NCBI RefSeq assembly: GCF_007923355.1
Contig: NZ_VOGO01000001.1
Coordinates: forward strand, 372,001 to 436,000
Source of the DNA: Falsiphaeobacter marinintestinus
Lineage (GTDB): Bacteria > Pseudomonadota > Alphaproteobacteria > Rhodobacterales > Rhodobacteraceae
Length of the DNA: 64,000 nucleotides
Reading direction: 5' to 3'
The position numbers were made by a program, and so were the translations under genes. Under the pieces are notes generated by a model. That model was not told where the DNA came from. It did no database searches and saw only the letters and a list, made by a program, of their open reading frames with translations. Positions 51,648 through 60,045 of this stretch are shown in pieces; within the stretch, counting starts at the first letter, position 1, and every line of letters starts with the position of its first letter.

Positions 51648-52721
51648 ATGCCCGATTACTCAGTCTTTGTTCTTGGAAAATCCGACATCACCGTGTCGAA
51701 CGTCGATCTGGACGGGGTCAACCAGGGCAGTGGTGTGCATATGTTCGGGCAAACGGTCACTCTGAATGCGCCGAACTGGGACGAGATCCAGATTACCGAT
51801 GACGATGCGAACTTTCAGGACAGCGACGGCAGTCAGCGTCTGAACGGGGCGCAGGCGATTGACGGAACCACCTATGCCTCGAACACGGTGGTCGAGGCGG
51901 AATATGCGATCACATTGTCGGATGGCACCAACACCTGGACAGCGATTGCGTTCAACGTGAACAACTCGTCCCCCGTTTACGGGACGATCGAAGGGCTGGC
52001 GTTTATCGGCGGACCCGGAGGATTTCCACCGGTGGGCGTGGAACTGACGGTGACGGCAACGTCCGAGGGGCCCAGCTTTGCCGCAGCCGCCTATGCGACG
52101 CCGGTCTGCTATGTGCACGGCACGATGATCCAGACGGATCGCGGGTTGCGAGTGGTCGAGGCGTTGCGCCCGGGCGATCGGGTCAAGACGGCGGATCACG
52201 GGTTTCAGACGGTGCGCTGGACCGGCGGTCGCGAGGTTCTGGGCGTCGGGCGATTCGCCCCTGTCGAGATTGCGGCCGGTGTGCTGGGGGCTGTGCGACC
52301 CCTGCGGGTGTCGCAGCAGCATCGCGTTTTGGTCACGGGCTATGTGCCCGAGTTGCTGTTCGGGTTGTCGGAAGTGTTTGTGCCAGCGATCCACATGGTG
52401 GATGGCGGGGCTGTGCGGCTGATGGCGGGGGCTGAGGTCAGCTATCACCATCTGATCCTGGATCAGCACGAGGTGATCTTTGCCGAAGGGGTCGCATCGG
52501 AAAGTATGTTCTATGATGTGACGGCGGCGCCTTTGCCCGATATGGGGGAGACGATCAGCATGGCCGAGTTCTTTGACCTTCCGCCGCTGGATCGCAAGGC
52601 CGCGCGGAAACTGGCGCGCCCTTGTTTGCGGCGCCATGAGGCAGCTTTGTTGATGGATGCGTTGCGGGAAGACCCGGATTGGGCGCGCCCGAACGAAGCC
52701 GTTGGATTGTTGCGCGCCTGA
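51648..52721 (+). CDS. Hint-domain protein (hedgehog/intein-type)
   Basis: A 357-residue protein. Residues 1 to about 155 form a beta-rich domain (MPDYSVFVLGKSDITVSNVDLDG... NSSPVYGTIEGLAFIGGPGG) found in roseobacter surface proteins. A Hint domain begins at the cysteine in CYVHGTMIQTDRGLRVVEALRPGDRVKTADHGFQTVRWTGG and includes VSQQHRVLVTG with the conserved histidine and the YHHLILDQHEVIFAEGV block. Hint domains can cleave the chain before the cysteine. AAGAAGAGG precedes the ATG. Function beyond self-processing is unknown. Confidence 0.8.
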   Translation: MPDYSVFVLGKSDITVSNVDLDGVNQGSGVHMFGQTVTLNAPNWDEIQITDDDANFQDSDGSQRLNGAQAIDGTTYASNTVVEAEYAITLSDGTNTWTAIAFNVNNSSPVYGTIEGLAFIGGPGGFPPVGVELTVTATSEGPSFAAAAYATPVCYVHGTMIQTDRGLRVVEALRPGDRVKTADHGFQTVRWTGGREVLGVGRFAPVEIAAGVLGAVRPLRVSQQHRVLVTGYVPELLFGLSEVFVPAIHMVDGGAVRLMAGAEVSYHHLILDQHEVIFAEGVASESMFYDVTAAPLPDMGETISMAEFFDLPPLDRKAARKLARPCLRRHEAALLMDALREDPDWARPNEAVGLLRA

Positions 52722-52809
52722 ACCGGGTACACGCAGCGGTCGATACGGGCGCGTTTTTCCGCTATGGTTGAACTGTCAGGCGATTTCGCCTGCTACAGGA
52801 GAACACGCC

Positions 52810-53091
52810 ATGGCACGGATACGCGCGGTTCAGGCACGGGTAATGGGGCAGGTTCAGGGTGTCGCCTATCGGGCGTGGACCCGCGGTACGGCTGAAACGC
52901 TGGGGCTGCGCGGCTGGGTGCGCAATGAGCCGAACGGGTCGGTATCGGCCTTGCTGATCGGGCCCCAAGACAAGATTGACGACATGATCGCACGCATGTG
53001 GGACGGCCCCGGCGCGGCCTCGGTTCGGGATGTGGAACGTCATCCGGAGACCGTGGTGGACGGATTTGAACCATTTGAAATCCATCGTTGA
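52810..53091 (+). CDS. Acylphosphatase
   Basis: A 93-residue acylphosphatase that hydrolyses carboxyl-phosphate bonds. The catalytic signature is GQVQGVAYRAWTRGTAETLGLRGWVRNEPNGSV, with the essential arginine and asparagine. AGGAGA precedes the ATG. It is a single gene after the Hint protein. Confidence 0.92.
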   Translation: MARIRAVQARVMGQVQGVAYRAWTRGTAETLGLRGWVRNEPNGSVSALLIGPQDKIDDMIARMWDGPGAASVRDVERHPETVVDGFEPFEIHR

Positions 53092-53405
53092 CGTCGGGTT
53101 CACGGCGGATTGTCTCCAAATGTGAAACGCTTCCTTATTTCCGCCACATTCGCCGCCTAGCGTTTCCAAAGCCGAAACAACCGCACGATACAGATGCGGG
53201 GCGGCGAACGAGCAGTGAAATGACCGGACAGACCGGGACTCCAGGACAGGGGACGGGGCAGCGCCCCGGACCCTGTCGGCGGTTTTGGGCCAACTTTTTG
53301 GGCCGGGGCAACATATGATTGCCCGGGATTAAGAGGTTGGACATAGTGTAACCTGTCAAATGACGGGGGCATCAGACCCCCGGACGAAAGAACGAGGCAA
53401 ATGAA
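53092..53405. other. Intergenic region with a long GC-rich hairpin
   Basis: No gene is supported in this 314-base gap. Its main feature is GACAGGG-GA-CGGGGC (53245-53259) opposite GCCCCG-GA-CCCTGTC (53263-53277), a 15-base hairpin with one internal GA/GA mismatch and an AGC loop, followed by GGCGGTTTTGGG. It may be a distal terminator or a REP-like unit. The right end holds the promoter and ribosome site of the small exported protein. Confidence 0.55.
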
Positions 53406-53732
53406 ATGAAAAATCTGCTGTCATTCGCATTGACTGCAACTGTGTTGGCGGCCCCGTTGTTGACGACGCCCGCGCCAGCGATGGCTGCGACCGGTGTGAT
53501 CGAACGCGCCTGTCGTCAAAGTGATCGCTCGGCGGCGACGCCACAATTGTGCAGCTGTATCCAGAGCGTGGCCAATCAAAGCCTGAGTTTTTCTGAGCGC
53601 CGCAAGGTCGCCAAATGGTTCGACGACCCGCATCAGGCGCAAAAGGTGCGGATGTCGGATCGCGACAGCGATGAGGCGTTGTGGCTGCGCTATAAGGCGT
53701 TCGGAGAGAAGGCCCGCGCGACCTGTCAGTAA
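53406..53732 (+). CDS. Small exported protein with four cysteines
   Basis: A 108-residue protein with a Sec signal peptide (MKNLLSFALTATVLAAPLLTTPAPAMA). The mature part has cysteines in RACRQ, LCSCIQ and ATCQ, likely two disulfides, and a helical core (SLSFSERRKVAKWFDDPHQAQKVRMSDRD). Similar small periplasmic proteins are conserved in Rhodobacteraceae with no known function; some are labelled arginine transporter without basis. GAGGCAAATGAA precedes the ATG. Confidence 0.75.
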   Translation: MKNLLSFALTATVLAAPLLTTPAPAMAATGVIERACRQSDRSAATPQLCSCIQSVANQSLSFSERRKVAKWFDDPHQAQKVRMSDRDSDEALWLRYKAFGEKARATCQ

Positions 53733-53950
53733 AGGTCATGCAAGACAGAATGGTCCGGGGTGCAGGTTTGCTCCCGGGCTTTTTCCGTGTGTCGATTGCG
53801 TGATGGGGGACTTGCGCGATCTTTGCCTGGGTCATTGCCAAGGCTGCCCGGCCCCCTTCCCCTTTCATTCTGGTTGACCAGGGCGCGGTCAGGGCTTTGA
53901 TCCAGCCGGTTCTGGGTTGCCCGACGCAGGTATTTCGCACCTTTCCACGC

Positions 53951-53994
53951 TTGACCGATGGGCCTTGTAGTTTCATTAATCGTGAAACTACAAG
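53951..53994 (+). promoter_or_regulatory. Promoter and perfect inverted repeat of the LysR gene
   Basis: CTTGTAGTTTCA (53964-53975) and TGAAACTACAAG (53983-53994) form a perfect 12-base inverted repeat with a 7-base spacer. A TTGACC -35-like word (53951-53956) is 17-18 bases from a -10-like ATTAAT inside the spacer, so a protein on the repeat would block the promoter. It ends 10 bases before the LysR ATG. Confidence 0.75.
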
Positions 53995-54004
53995 GATCCA
54001 CCTG

Positions 54005-54970
54005 ATGCTTAGCAAAGGCGTGACATTGCGCGGTCTCGAAGTGTTCGAGGCTTTGGCCAATACCGGATCGGTCGCGCAGGCGGCGGCCATCACCGGCCTC
54101 AGCCAGCCAGCGGTCAGCCAGCAGTTGCGAAATCTCGAAAAAGCGCTGGGAATCGATCTGGTCGATCATGGCCGTCGGCCCATGACGGTCACCCCCGCCG
54201 GGCGCAGTTTTCTGATGCGAACCGAGGTGGTGCTGGCCGAACTGAGGCTGGCGCAAAGTGAGCTGACGGTGATGGATCTGAGCCATCTGACCACGCTGAG
54301 CATCGGGTTGATCGACGACTTTGACAACGACCTGACGCCCCGGCTGGTCACGATTCTGGCCGACAGCCTGACCCGTTGCCGGTTTCGGATGGTGACCCTG
54401 CCCAGCCACGAGATTTCCGAAGCGATGGAGGCCCGCCGCCTGCATATCGCGGTTGCCGCCAGCAGTGGCACGATGCGCGACAACATCATTGAATATCCGC
54501 TGGTGCGTGATCCGTTCATTCTTGTGGCGCCGCGCGGCGCGGTACATGACAGCAAGCAAATTCTGGACGATCTGACCGCCCTGCCGTTTCTGCGTTACGA
54601 CCGCGACCAGTTGATCAGCCGTCAGATCGAAGCGCATTTGCTACGCCAGAAGCTGGTCTTTGAAGAGCGGTTTGAAATCGGGTCGCATCTGGCTTTGATG
54701 GCCATGGTTGCCCGTCGTCTGGGTTGGGCACTGACCACGCCGCTGGGCTATATGCGGGCCGGTCGGTTTCATGACGAGATTGACGCTTTTCCGATCCCGG
54801 TCCCGGCCTTTTCGCGGACCATCTCCCTGTTTGCGGCATCGGACTGGGCCGACCGGGTTCCGCGTGATGTGGCGCAAACCATGCGCCGGTTGGTTCAGGC
54901 GCAGGTCATCGACCCGGCCCTGACCCGCCTGCCCTGGCTATCGGGCCAGTTGCGGGTGATCGACGGATAA
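54005..54970 (+). CDS. LysR-family transcriptional regulator
   Basis: A 321-residue regulator. The helix-turn-helix is TLRGLEVFEALANTGSVAQAAAITGLSQPAVSQQLRNLEKALGIDLVDH; the C-terminal effector domain is of PBP2 type. I chose ATG 54005; an earlier in-frame start would place the promoter palindrome in the coding region. It stands alone between unrelated genes, so its target is not clear from the layout; the perfect operator in front implies autoregulation. Confidence 0.9.
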   Translation: MLSKGVTLRGLEVFEALANTGSVAQAAAITGLSQPAVSQQLRNLEKALGIDLVDHGRRPMTVTPAGRSFLMRTEVVLAELRLAQSELTVMDLSHLTTLSIGLIDDFDNDLTPRLVTILADSLTRCRFRMVTLPSHEISEAMEARRLHIAVAASSGTMRDNIIEYPLVRDPFILVAPRGAVHDSKQILDDLTALPFLRYDRDQLISRQIEAHLLRQKLVFEERFEIGSHLALMAMVARRLGWALTTPLGYMRAGRFHDEIDAFPIPVPAFSRTISLFAASDWADRVPRDVAQTMRRLVQAQVIDPALTRLPWLSGQLRVIDG

Positions 54971-55031
54971 GAACCGGGTGCAACCGTAAGCCCGGGCTGA
55001 CTAAATTTGGCTTTGCTTAATCTGCGCAGGA

Positions 55032-55478
55032 TCAGCCCCGGCTGAGCGAGGCTTGAAGGCCGCGCGCGGCGGCTTCGATCAGGTCCAGCGCGCCATCGAA
55101 GTCGCGGGTATAATACGGGTCGGGCACATGATCGGCATCGCTGTCGCGGGCATAGTCGGTGAACAGATGCACGGGCGTGGCCGATCCGGGCGGGCGCAGG
55201 GTTTCGATCTGGTGCAGGTTGTCATCATCCATGGCGATGATCAGGTCGAACCGGTCGAAATCGGCGCGGATGAACTGGCGCGCCCTGAGGTCGCTCAGAT
55301 CGATGCCCCGGGCGCGGGCGGCGTCCTGCATCGGGCCATAGGGCGGATCACCCACATGCCAGTCGGAGGTACCGGCGCTGTCGGTCACCGCATCTGGCAT
55401 GCAGGCGCGAAAAACCCCTTCCGCAGCCGGAGAGCGGCAGATATTCCCAAGACAGACAAAGACGATGCGGGTGGTCAT
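55032..55478 (-). CDS. Low-molecular-weight protein-tyrosine-phosphatase
   Basis: A 148-residue phosphatase. The P-loop is VFVCLGNICRSPAAEGVF (CX5R), and the general-acid Asp is in VPDPYYTRDFDGAL. In bacteria these enzymes act on tyrosine kinases of polysaccharide export or on small phosphoesters. The ATG at 55478 gives the standard MTTRIVFVC start; the open frame runs further upstream without family similarity. It is divergent from the sirtuin gene with 52 bases between starts. Confidence 0.9.
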   Translation of the reverse strand: MTTRIVFVCLGNICRSPAAEGVFRACMPDAVTDSAGTSDWHVGDPPYGPMQDAARARGIDLSDLRARQFIRADFDRFDLIIAMDDDNLHQIETLRPPGSATPVHLFTDYARDSDADHVPDPYYTRDFDGALDLIEAAARGLQASLSRG

Positions 55479-55530
55479 GGGGGTCTCCTGTGATCGATAT
55501 TCGGTGGCGTTTGTAGGCGAGGATGGGCGA

Positions 55531-56223
55531 ATGGAAAAGATTGTCATACTGACGGGGGCCGGAATTTCGGCGGAAAGCGGGCTGGGCACGTTTCGTGACG
55601 AAGGCGGGCTGTGGTCGCAACACCGGATCGAAGATGTGGCAACACCGGACGGGTTCGCGCGAAATCCTCAGCTGGTGCAGGAGTTTTACAACGCCCGCCG
55701 ACAGCAGGCCGCAACGGCCAAGCCAAACCCGGCCCATGTGGCGCTGGCCCGCTTGCAGGCCGAATGGCCGGGTGAGGTGATCCTTGTGACGCAAAACGTG
55801 GATGCCCTGCACGAAAAGGGCGGTGCGCAGGATGTACTGCATATGCATGGCACGCTGGCCGGGGCTTTGTGTGCCGGGTGCGGGCATCGCTGGACTGCGC
55901 CCGACACAATGCGGGTGGGCGAACTCTGTCCGGCCTGTGGCGCTGGTGGTGGGCGGCCTGATGTGGTGTGGTTTGGCGAGATCCCGTATTTCATGGATCA
56001 GATCTATGCCCATCTGGGCGCGGCCGACCTGTTTGCGGCAATCGGCACGTCGGGAAATGTCTATCCGGCGGCGGGCTTTGTGCAAGAGGCCGCGATGGCG
56101 GGCGCGCATACGATTGAGTTGAACCTGGATCCGTCCGAAGTGGTGTCCAACTTTGCTGAAACCCGGTTTGGCCCGGCCTCAAAAACCGTGCCCGCCTGGG
56201 TCGACGAACTGCTTCGGCGGTGA
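55531..56223 (+). CDS. cobB: NAD-dependent protein deacylase (CobB sirtuin)
   Basis: A 230-residue sirtuin. NAD-binding motif TGAGISAESGLGTFRDEGGLWS is at residue 9, the catalytic His is in HMHGTLAGALC, and the zinc cysteines are in CAGCGHRW and CPACGAGG. FYNARRQQ places a Tyr and Arg in the class III positions linked to removal of succinyl and malonyl groups. TQNVDALHEKGG is complete. Confidence 0.92.
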   Translation: MEKIVILTGAGISAESGLGTFRDEGGLWSQHRIEDVATPDGFARNPQLVQEFYNARRQQAATAKPNPAHVALARLQAEWPGEVILVTQNVDALHEKGGAQDVLHMHGTLAGALCAGCGHRWTAPDTMRVGELCPACGAGGGRPDVVWFGEIPYFMDQIYAHLGAADLFAAIGTSGNVYPAAGFVQEAAMAGAHTIELNLDPSEVVSNFAETRFGPASKTVPAWVDELLRR

Positions 56224-56225
56224 AC

Positions 56226-56290
56226 GAGACAGGGACGGCCCAACGGGCCGCCCCTACGCACGGACGACGGCCGCATCGCGGCCCGAGGAC
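56226..56290. terminator. GC-rich double hairpin between cobB and the copper chaperone
   Basis: GGACGGCCC-AAC-GGGCCGCCC and, further on, GGCCGC-ATC-GCGGCC lie in the 72-base convergent gap. They can act as a terminator for both genes, although no T-run is present. Confidence 0.5.
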
Positions 56291-56295
56291 GGGCG

Positions 56296-56790
56296 TCAGT
56301 CGCCGGCAGACGGCGTGCCGTGCTGATGCTTCATCTGTCCGCCATGCATCGGTTTGCGTTCCAGATCGACGGGGATTTCGACCACGACGTCGCCAGCCTT
56401 TTCAAACGTCAGCGTCACGCTGATCAGGTCGCCCTGGTTGAACGGCTGATTTAGCCCCAGGAACATCACGTGATCGCCGCCCCGGGCCAGCGCATGCTCG
56501 CCACCTGCGGGCACGGGAAAGCCCTCTTCGACTTCCATCATCTTCATTACGCCGTTGGCGTCTTCCATATGCGTGTGCAGCTCGACCCGCTGGGCCACAT
56601 CGGAACTGGCCGACACAAGGCGGTCATCTTCGGCACTGTGATTCATCAGAACCATAAAGGCCGCGCCCGAGGTCGACATCTTGGTCGAGGCGCGGGCATA
56701 GGGGTCATGGACCATGATGTCACCGGCAAAGGCGGGCATGGCGAGGGCAGCGGCAGCAACGGCTGCGAACAGAGTGGATTTCAGGGACAT
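56296..56790 (-). CDS. Periplasmic copper chaperone PCu(A)C
   Basis: A 164-residue exported protein with signal AAVAAAALAMPAFA and the PCu(A)C core: YARASTKMSTSGAAFMVLMNHS, VELHTHMEDANGVMKM and the copper-site HVMFLGLN. It carries Cu(I) to cytochrome oxidase CuA assembly. The tail GGQMKHQHGT adds Met and His, another copper-binding feature. It is followed upstream by a Cys-rich DUF2946-type gene on the same strand, a common pairing. Confidence 0.9.
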   Translation of the reverse strand: MSLKSTLFAAVAAAALAMPAFAGDIMVHDPYARASTKMSTSGAAFMVLMNHSAEDDRLVSASSDVAQRVELHTHMEDANGVMKMMEVEEGFPVPAGGEHALARGGDHVMFLGLNQPFNQGDLISVTLTFEKAGDVVVEIPVDLERKPMHGGQMKHQHGTPSAGD

Positions 56791-56841
56791 GTGATGTCTC
56801 CCTTTCCTTGCAGTATTGAATGATCTGAGGGTGTTAGAACG

Positions 56842-57192
56842 TCAGACCGGCAAGGGGGGACCGCGCGCCGCAGCCGTGATCTGCGGCGCACTGGCCGCAC
56901 TGTGGGACAGGCAACAGATGTGCAGGCCGGTGCAGGTTGCAATCCGCTGCAGATCAACCTCTGGCGGGATCACCCCGCCAAGCAGATGCAGCGCACAATC
57001 GGGGCAGAAATGCGCCCGCCCAACCGGCTGGCCGTCTTCATCGACATAGATCGTGACAGGGCCGGTGCCGGTGCACAGTTCGACCTGCCCGGACGGGCCG
57101 GGCATGGTGCGGGCCATGGCCAGACTGTGGCTTGTCAGCCCCAGAATCAGGGCCAGAAACAGCGCGGTGAATGTGCGTAAGGTCCGAGTCAT
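56842..57192 (-). CDS. DUF2946-like exported Cys-rich protein
   Basis: A 116-residue protein with an N-terminal hydrophobic helix (FTALFLALILGLTSHSLA) and cysteines in VELCTGTG, FCPDCALHLL and CTGLHICCLS. The CPDC motif fits the DUF2946 group, which often sits next to copper chaperones, TonB receptors or cytochrome oxidase assembly genes. A metal-related role is inferred from the neighbour. Confidence 0.7.
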   Translation of the reverse strand: MTRTLRTFTALFLALILGLTSHSLAMARTMPGPSGQVELCTGTGPVTIYVDEDGQPVGRAHFCPDCALHLLGGVIPPEVDLQRIATCTGLHICCLSHSAASAPQITAAARGPPLPV

Positions 57193-57266
57193 CTGATGCG
57201 TATCTATGCCCGGTCCGGCAGGAGTTTCAAGGGGCGCGGCCCGGGGTCGCAGGCGCCGCGCGCGGT

Positions 57267-58136
57267 CTATTCGATGGCCCGGTTGAAGGTCTCGGTCAGG
57301 CGTTTATTCAACCCGTGGTGCACGTCGATTGCATCGCCATAGTGCAGCTGCGCCAATGCGGCGATATCGTTATAGATCACCTGTACACGGCCCTCGGCGT
57401 CTTCATAGACCAGCAGTTTCTGGCAGAACGCATCCAGACCGATGCTGGGGAAATCTGCCATTGCGATGCCGCCGGGCGCAGGCCCGCCGAACAGCAGCAG
57501 GGTTGCACGCGGCAGATCGATTCCGACACGGCCAGCTTCGAAGGTGAAATCCACATCGCCGAACCAGATCGTGTCGCTTTGCGCGGACACGATGTCACGC
57601 AAGCCCGCGACCGTGTCATCAAAACCGCGCGCAGACGTCAATTCAAGGATACCGTAATCGCGGGCAAGTCCCCGTGTCGGGGCGGGCCGCGCGGTCACTC
57701 CGGCGGCGTCAAGCGTTTCAGCCAGAATGGCGTCGAAGGTGGCCAGCGCCACATCATCGCTTAATCCATGGCGGATCTTGAGAAACCTGGCATCGGTAAA
57801 GCTGGAGGCGACGGCCCCGCCTGTATCGAAGGTCAGCACCCGGAACGGCAAGTCCAGGCCGGCCCGGATGTTATCCGCCAGAATGCGGCTGTTCAGGGCC
57901 GGGTCGGAAAAGATCTGAACCCGCGCGGGCGGCATCGGTGATCCGGCCTCGGTGCCCAGTCGGGCGTGATCAATTGCGATCACGCGCTCCAGCCCTGCGT
58001 CTGCAATGGCGCGCCGGATCTGGTCATATGCCTGATCGACCCCGGCTTGCCTGTCTGCGGCTTTGGCTGGTGCCCCTGGCACGATGACCAACGCCAGTGC
58101 CAGTGCCAGCGCCATTCCTGTTAATTTGATGAACAT
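57267..58136 (-). CDS. DUF302 protein with two repeats
   Basis: A 289-residue exported protein (signal ALALALALVIVPGAPAKA). Two DUF302-type units are seen, at about residues 40-150 and 180-285 (YDQIRRAIADAGLERVIAIDHARLG ... PPARVQIFSDPALNSRILADNIRAGLDLPFRVLTFD, and DTVAGLRDIVSAQSDTIWFGDVDF). DUF302 domains are linked to sulfur or metal metabolism in other bacteria, but the activity is unknown. GGGAGGGGG precedes the ATG. Confidence 0.8.
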   Translation of the reverse strand: MFIKLTGMALALALALVIVPGAPAKAADRQAGVDQAYDQIRRAIADAGLERVIAIDHARLGTEAGSPMPPARVQIFSDPALNSRILADNIRAGLDLPFRVLTFDTGGAVASSFTDARFLKIRHGLSDDVALATFDAILAETLDAAGVTARPAPTRGLARDYGILELTSARGFDDTVAGLRDIVSAQSDTIWFGDVDFTFEAGRVGIDLPRATLLLFGGPAPGGIAMADFPSIGLDAFCQKLLVYEDAEGRVQVIYNDIAALAQLHYGDAIDVHHGLNKRLTETFNRAIE

Positions 58137-58236
58137 GGTTTGCCCCCTCCCGACTGCGCGGTTTTTTTTCGCACGCTAGCATTGGTTTGGCAGCTTGGCA
58201 AAACCCGCGAGATGCCAGCGGTGGGAACAAACGCAA

Positions 58237-58265
58237 ACACCCCCGTGCGAACCGCACGAGGGTGT
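58237..58265 (-). terminator. Terminator of rpmB
   Basis: ACACCCCCGTGCG (58237-58249) pairs with CGCACGAGGGTGT (58253-58265) with one mismatch. On the minus strand a short TTTG run follows. It lies 24 bases after the rpmB stop. Confidence 0.75.
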
Positions 58266-58289
58266 CAAAAAGCAAAAAGCGCGTTAGGC

Positions 58290-58580
58290 TCAGGCCGAAG
58301 CGGCTTGGGCTTTTGCGATCTCTTTTTTGACTTTCAGAGCAGTCGATGACAGCTCTTCGTCCTTGGCTTTGGCCAGGAACGCGTCCAGACCGCCACGGTG
58401 ATCTACCGAGCGCAGGGCCGAGGCCGAGATTTTCAGCTTGATGCCGCGCTTCAGTGCTTCGGACTGAAGGGTGACATCATTCAGGTTCGGCAGAAACCGC
58501 CGACGTGTTCTGTTTTTGGCGTGGCTGACATTGTTGCCAGTCATCGGGCCTTTTCCGGTCAGTTCGCAACGGCGCGACAT
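58290..58580 (-). CDS. rpmB: Large ribosomal subunit protein bL28
   Basis: A 96-residue ribosomal protein with the L28 start [32 protein letters not shown] and basic C-terminus. Standard length for alphaproteobacteria. The ATG at 58580 is clear; the frame remains open 63 bases upstream without L28 similarity. Confidence 0.97.
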   Translation of the reverse strand: MSRRCELTGKGPMTGNNVSHAKNRTRRRFLPNLNDVTLQSEALKRGIKLKISASALRSVDHRGGLDAFLAKAKDEELSSTALKVKKEIAKAQAASA

Positions 58581-58787
58581 GGGTACATCCTCGTCTAGGT
58601 CGTCAACAGGGTCGGCCCCTGCTAATGAGAAAAGGCGCCGCAATGGCAGCAGCGCCCGGAATTCGGTCTGGTGCTAATAGGCCGTCGCGAGTCGCCCGTC
58701 AAGTGATTCAGGCCCGTGTTTTTCGGCGATCCTGCCGGAAACCAATATGTAACGCGGTGCTGTTGTCTGTGGCGGGCCCTACAAGTG

Positions 58788-58988
58788 CTAGTCCTGCGCT
58801 ATCAGTCTGGTGTTTCGCATGTCCAGCTTGCGGAAAGGATCGAGCAGAATTACGCCTGTCATCCGACACCGGGCGCGGCTTGGGGTGCTGAATGCGCGGT
58901 CTTGCGCGATCAGCTTGTCACCCGATGGGTCGAACAGCGTTGCCCGCAGATCCGCCCCGTCAAAAACCCTGTCGCCGGTGACTGTCAC
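58788..58988 (-). CDS. Possible small protein coupled to meaB
   Basis: A 66-residue frame beginning at a GTG that overlaps the meaB TGA (GTGA). The sequence (VTVTGDRVFDGADLRATLFDPSGDK...) looks like a beta-sandwich fragment with alternating hydrophobic residues. The four-base overlap favours translation; no family was recognised, and it could be chance. Confidence 0.4.
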   Translation of the reverse strand: MTVTGDRVFDGADLRATLFDPSGDKLIAQDRAFSTPSRARCRMTGVILLDPFRKLDMRNTRLIAQD

Positions 58989-59962
58989 CCGCCCAGATAG
59001 TCGTCAAGCATGCGTTTGGCTGCGCGGTCGGGTGTATCCTGCCCGGAGGCCACGGCCTGACGCAGGCCATCCATCGCTTCGCGCGCCGGAGACTGGCGCA
59101 ACCGGGCCAACAGGCCCTGGCGGACTTCTTCTTCGAACCAATAGACTGCCTGATCCCGGCGGCGTGAATCCCAGTGACCGTTTTCACGGCGCCATCGGGT
59201 GAGGGTCTGAATTTCGGTCCATGCCTCGGTCAGCCCGTGCTCTTGTATGGCCGACACCATCATCGCCTTGGGATAACCTTCGGGGTCTTGCGGGCGTTTG
59301 CGCAACAGGCGCAGCGCGCCTGCGTAATCGGCGCAGGTGCGGGTGGCGGCAGGTTTCAGATCGCCATCGGCCTTGTTCACAAGGATCAGGTCGGCCATTT
59401 CCATGATGCCACGTTTGACGCCCTGCAATTCGTCTCCGCCCGCCGGGGCCAGCAGCAGCAGGAACAGATCAGACATTTCGGACACAACAGTTTCGGACTG
59501 GCCGACGCCAACGGTTTCGATCAGCACCACGTCAAATCCGGCCGCTTCGCACAGGGCAATCGCCTCGCGGGTGCGCCGCGTGACACCGCCCAGATGGCTG
59601 CGGCTGGGAGACGGGCGGATGAATGCGTTGGGATCGCGGCTGAGCCGGTCCATCCGGGTCTTGTCACCCAGAATCGATCCGCCTGAGCGGGTCGAACTGG
59701 GATCGACCGCAAGCACGGCGACGCGCAGGCCCTGCGCTGTCAGGAACATCCCGAAGGCTTCGATAAAGGTCGATTTGCCCACACCGGGAGTCCCGGACAG
59801 GCCGATCCGCATCGCCTGGCGGTTGCTGTCTGCAAGGTATTCCAACAGGTCGCTTGCCTGTGCGCGGTGATCGGGCCGGGTGCTTTCGACAAGCGTGATG
59901 GCGCGCGCCAAGGCCCGCCGGTCGCCATTCAATATCTTGTCACCTAGACTTTGTACCTGCAT
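58985..59962 (-). CDS. meaB: Methylmalonyl-CoA mutase-associated GTPase MeaB
   Basis: A 325-residue G-protein chaperone that loads and protects adenosylcobalamin in methylmalonyl-CoA mutase. GTPase motifs: Walker A SGTPGVGKSTFI, VLAVDPSSTRSGGSILGDKTRM, switch II region IETVGVGQSE, and NKADGDL. The B12 link ties functionally with the corrinoid uptake genes at the left edge. It is divergent from the DUF3108 gene (83-base gap). Confidence 0.94.
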   Translation of the reverse strand: MQVQSLGDKILNGDRRALARAITLVESTRPDHRAQASDLLEYLADSNRQAMRIGLSGTPGVGKSTFIEAFGMFLTAQGLRVAVLAVDPSSTRSGGSILGDKTRMDRLSRDPNAFIRPSPSRSHLGGVTRRTREAIALCEAAGFDVVLIETVGVGQSETVVSEMSDLFLLLLAPAGGDELQGVKRGIMEMADLILVNKADGDLKPAATRTCADYAGALRLLRKRPQDPEGYPKAMMVSAIQEHGLTEAWTEIQTLTRWRRENGHWDSRRRDQAVYWFEEEVRQGLLARLRQSPAREAMDGLRQAVASGQDTPDRAAKRMLDDYLGG

Positions 59963-60045
59963 GCTGACCCCATGTTCTGCGGCACGTCTTCATGCCGCGC
60001 CAAGCCTGAAATTGTCCACCCCGAACCCAAAAGGATTGTGTTCCC

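Noticed and set aside
53726-54637. Minus-strand frame of 303 residues opposite the LysR gene
   Set aside because: LysR helix-turn-helix and promoter on the plus strand are convincing; the minus frame is a shadow.
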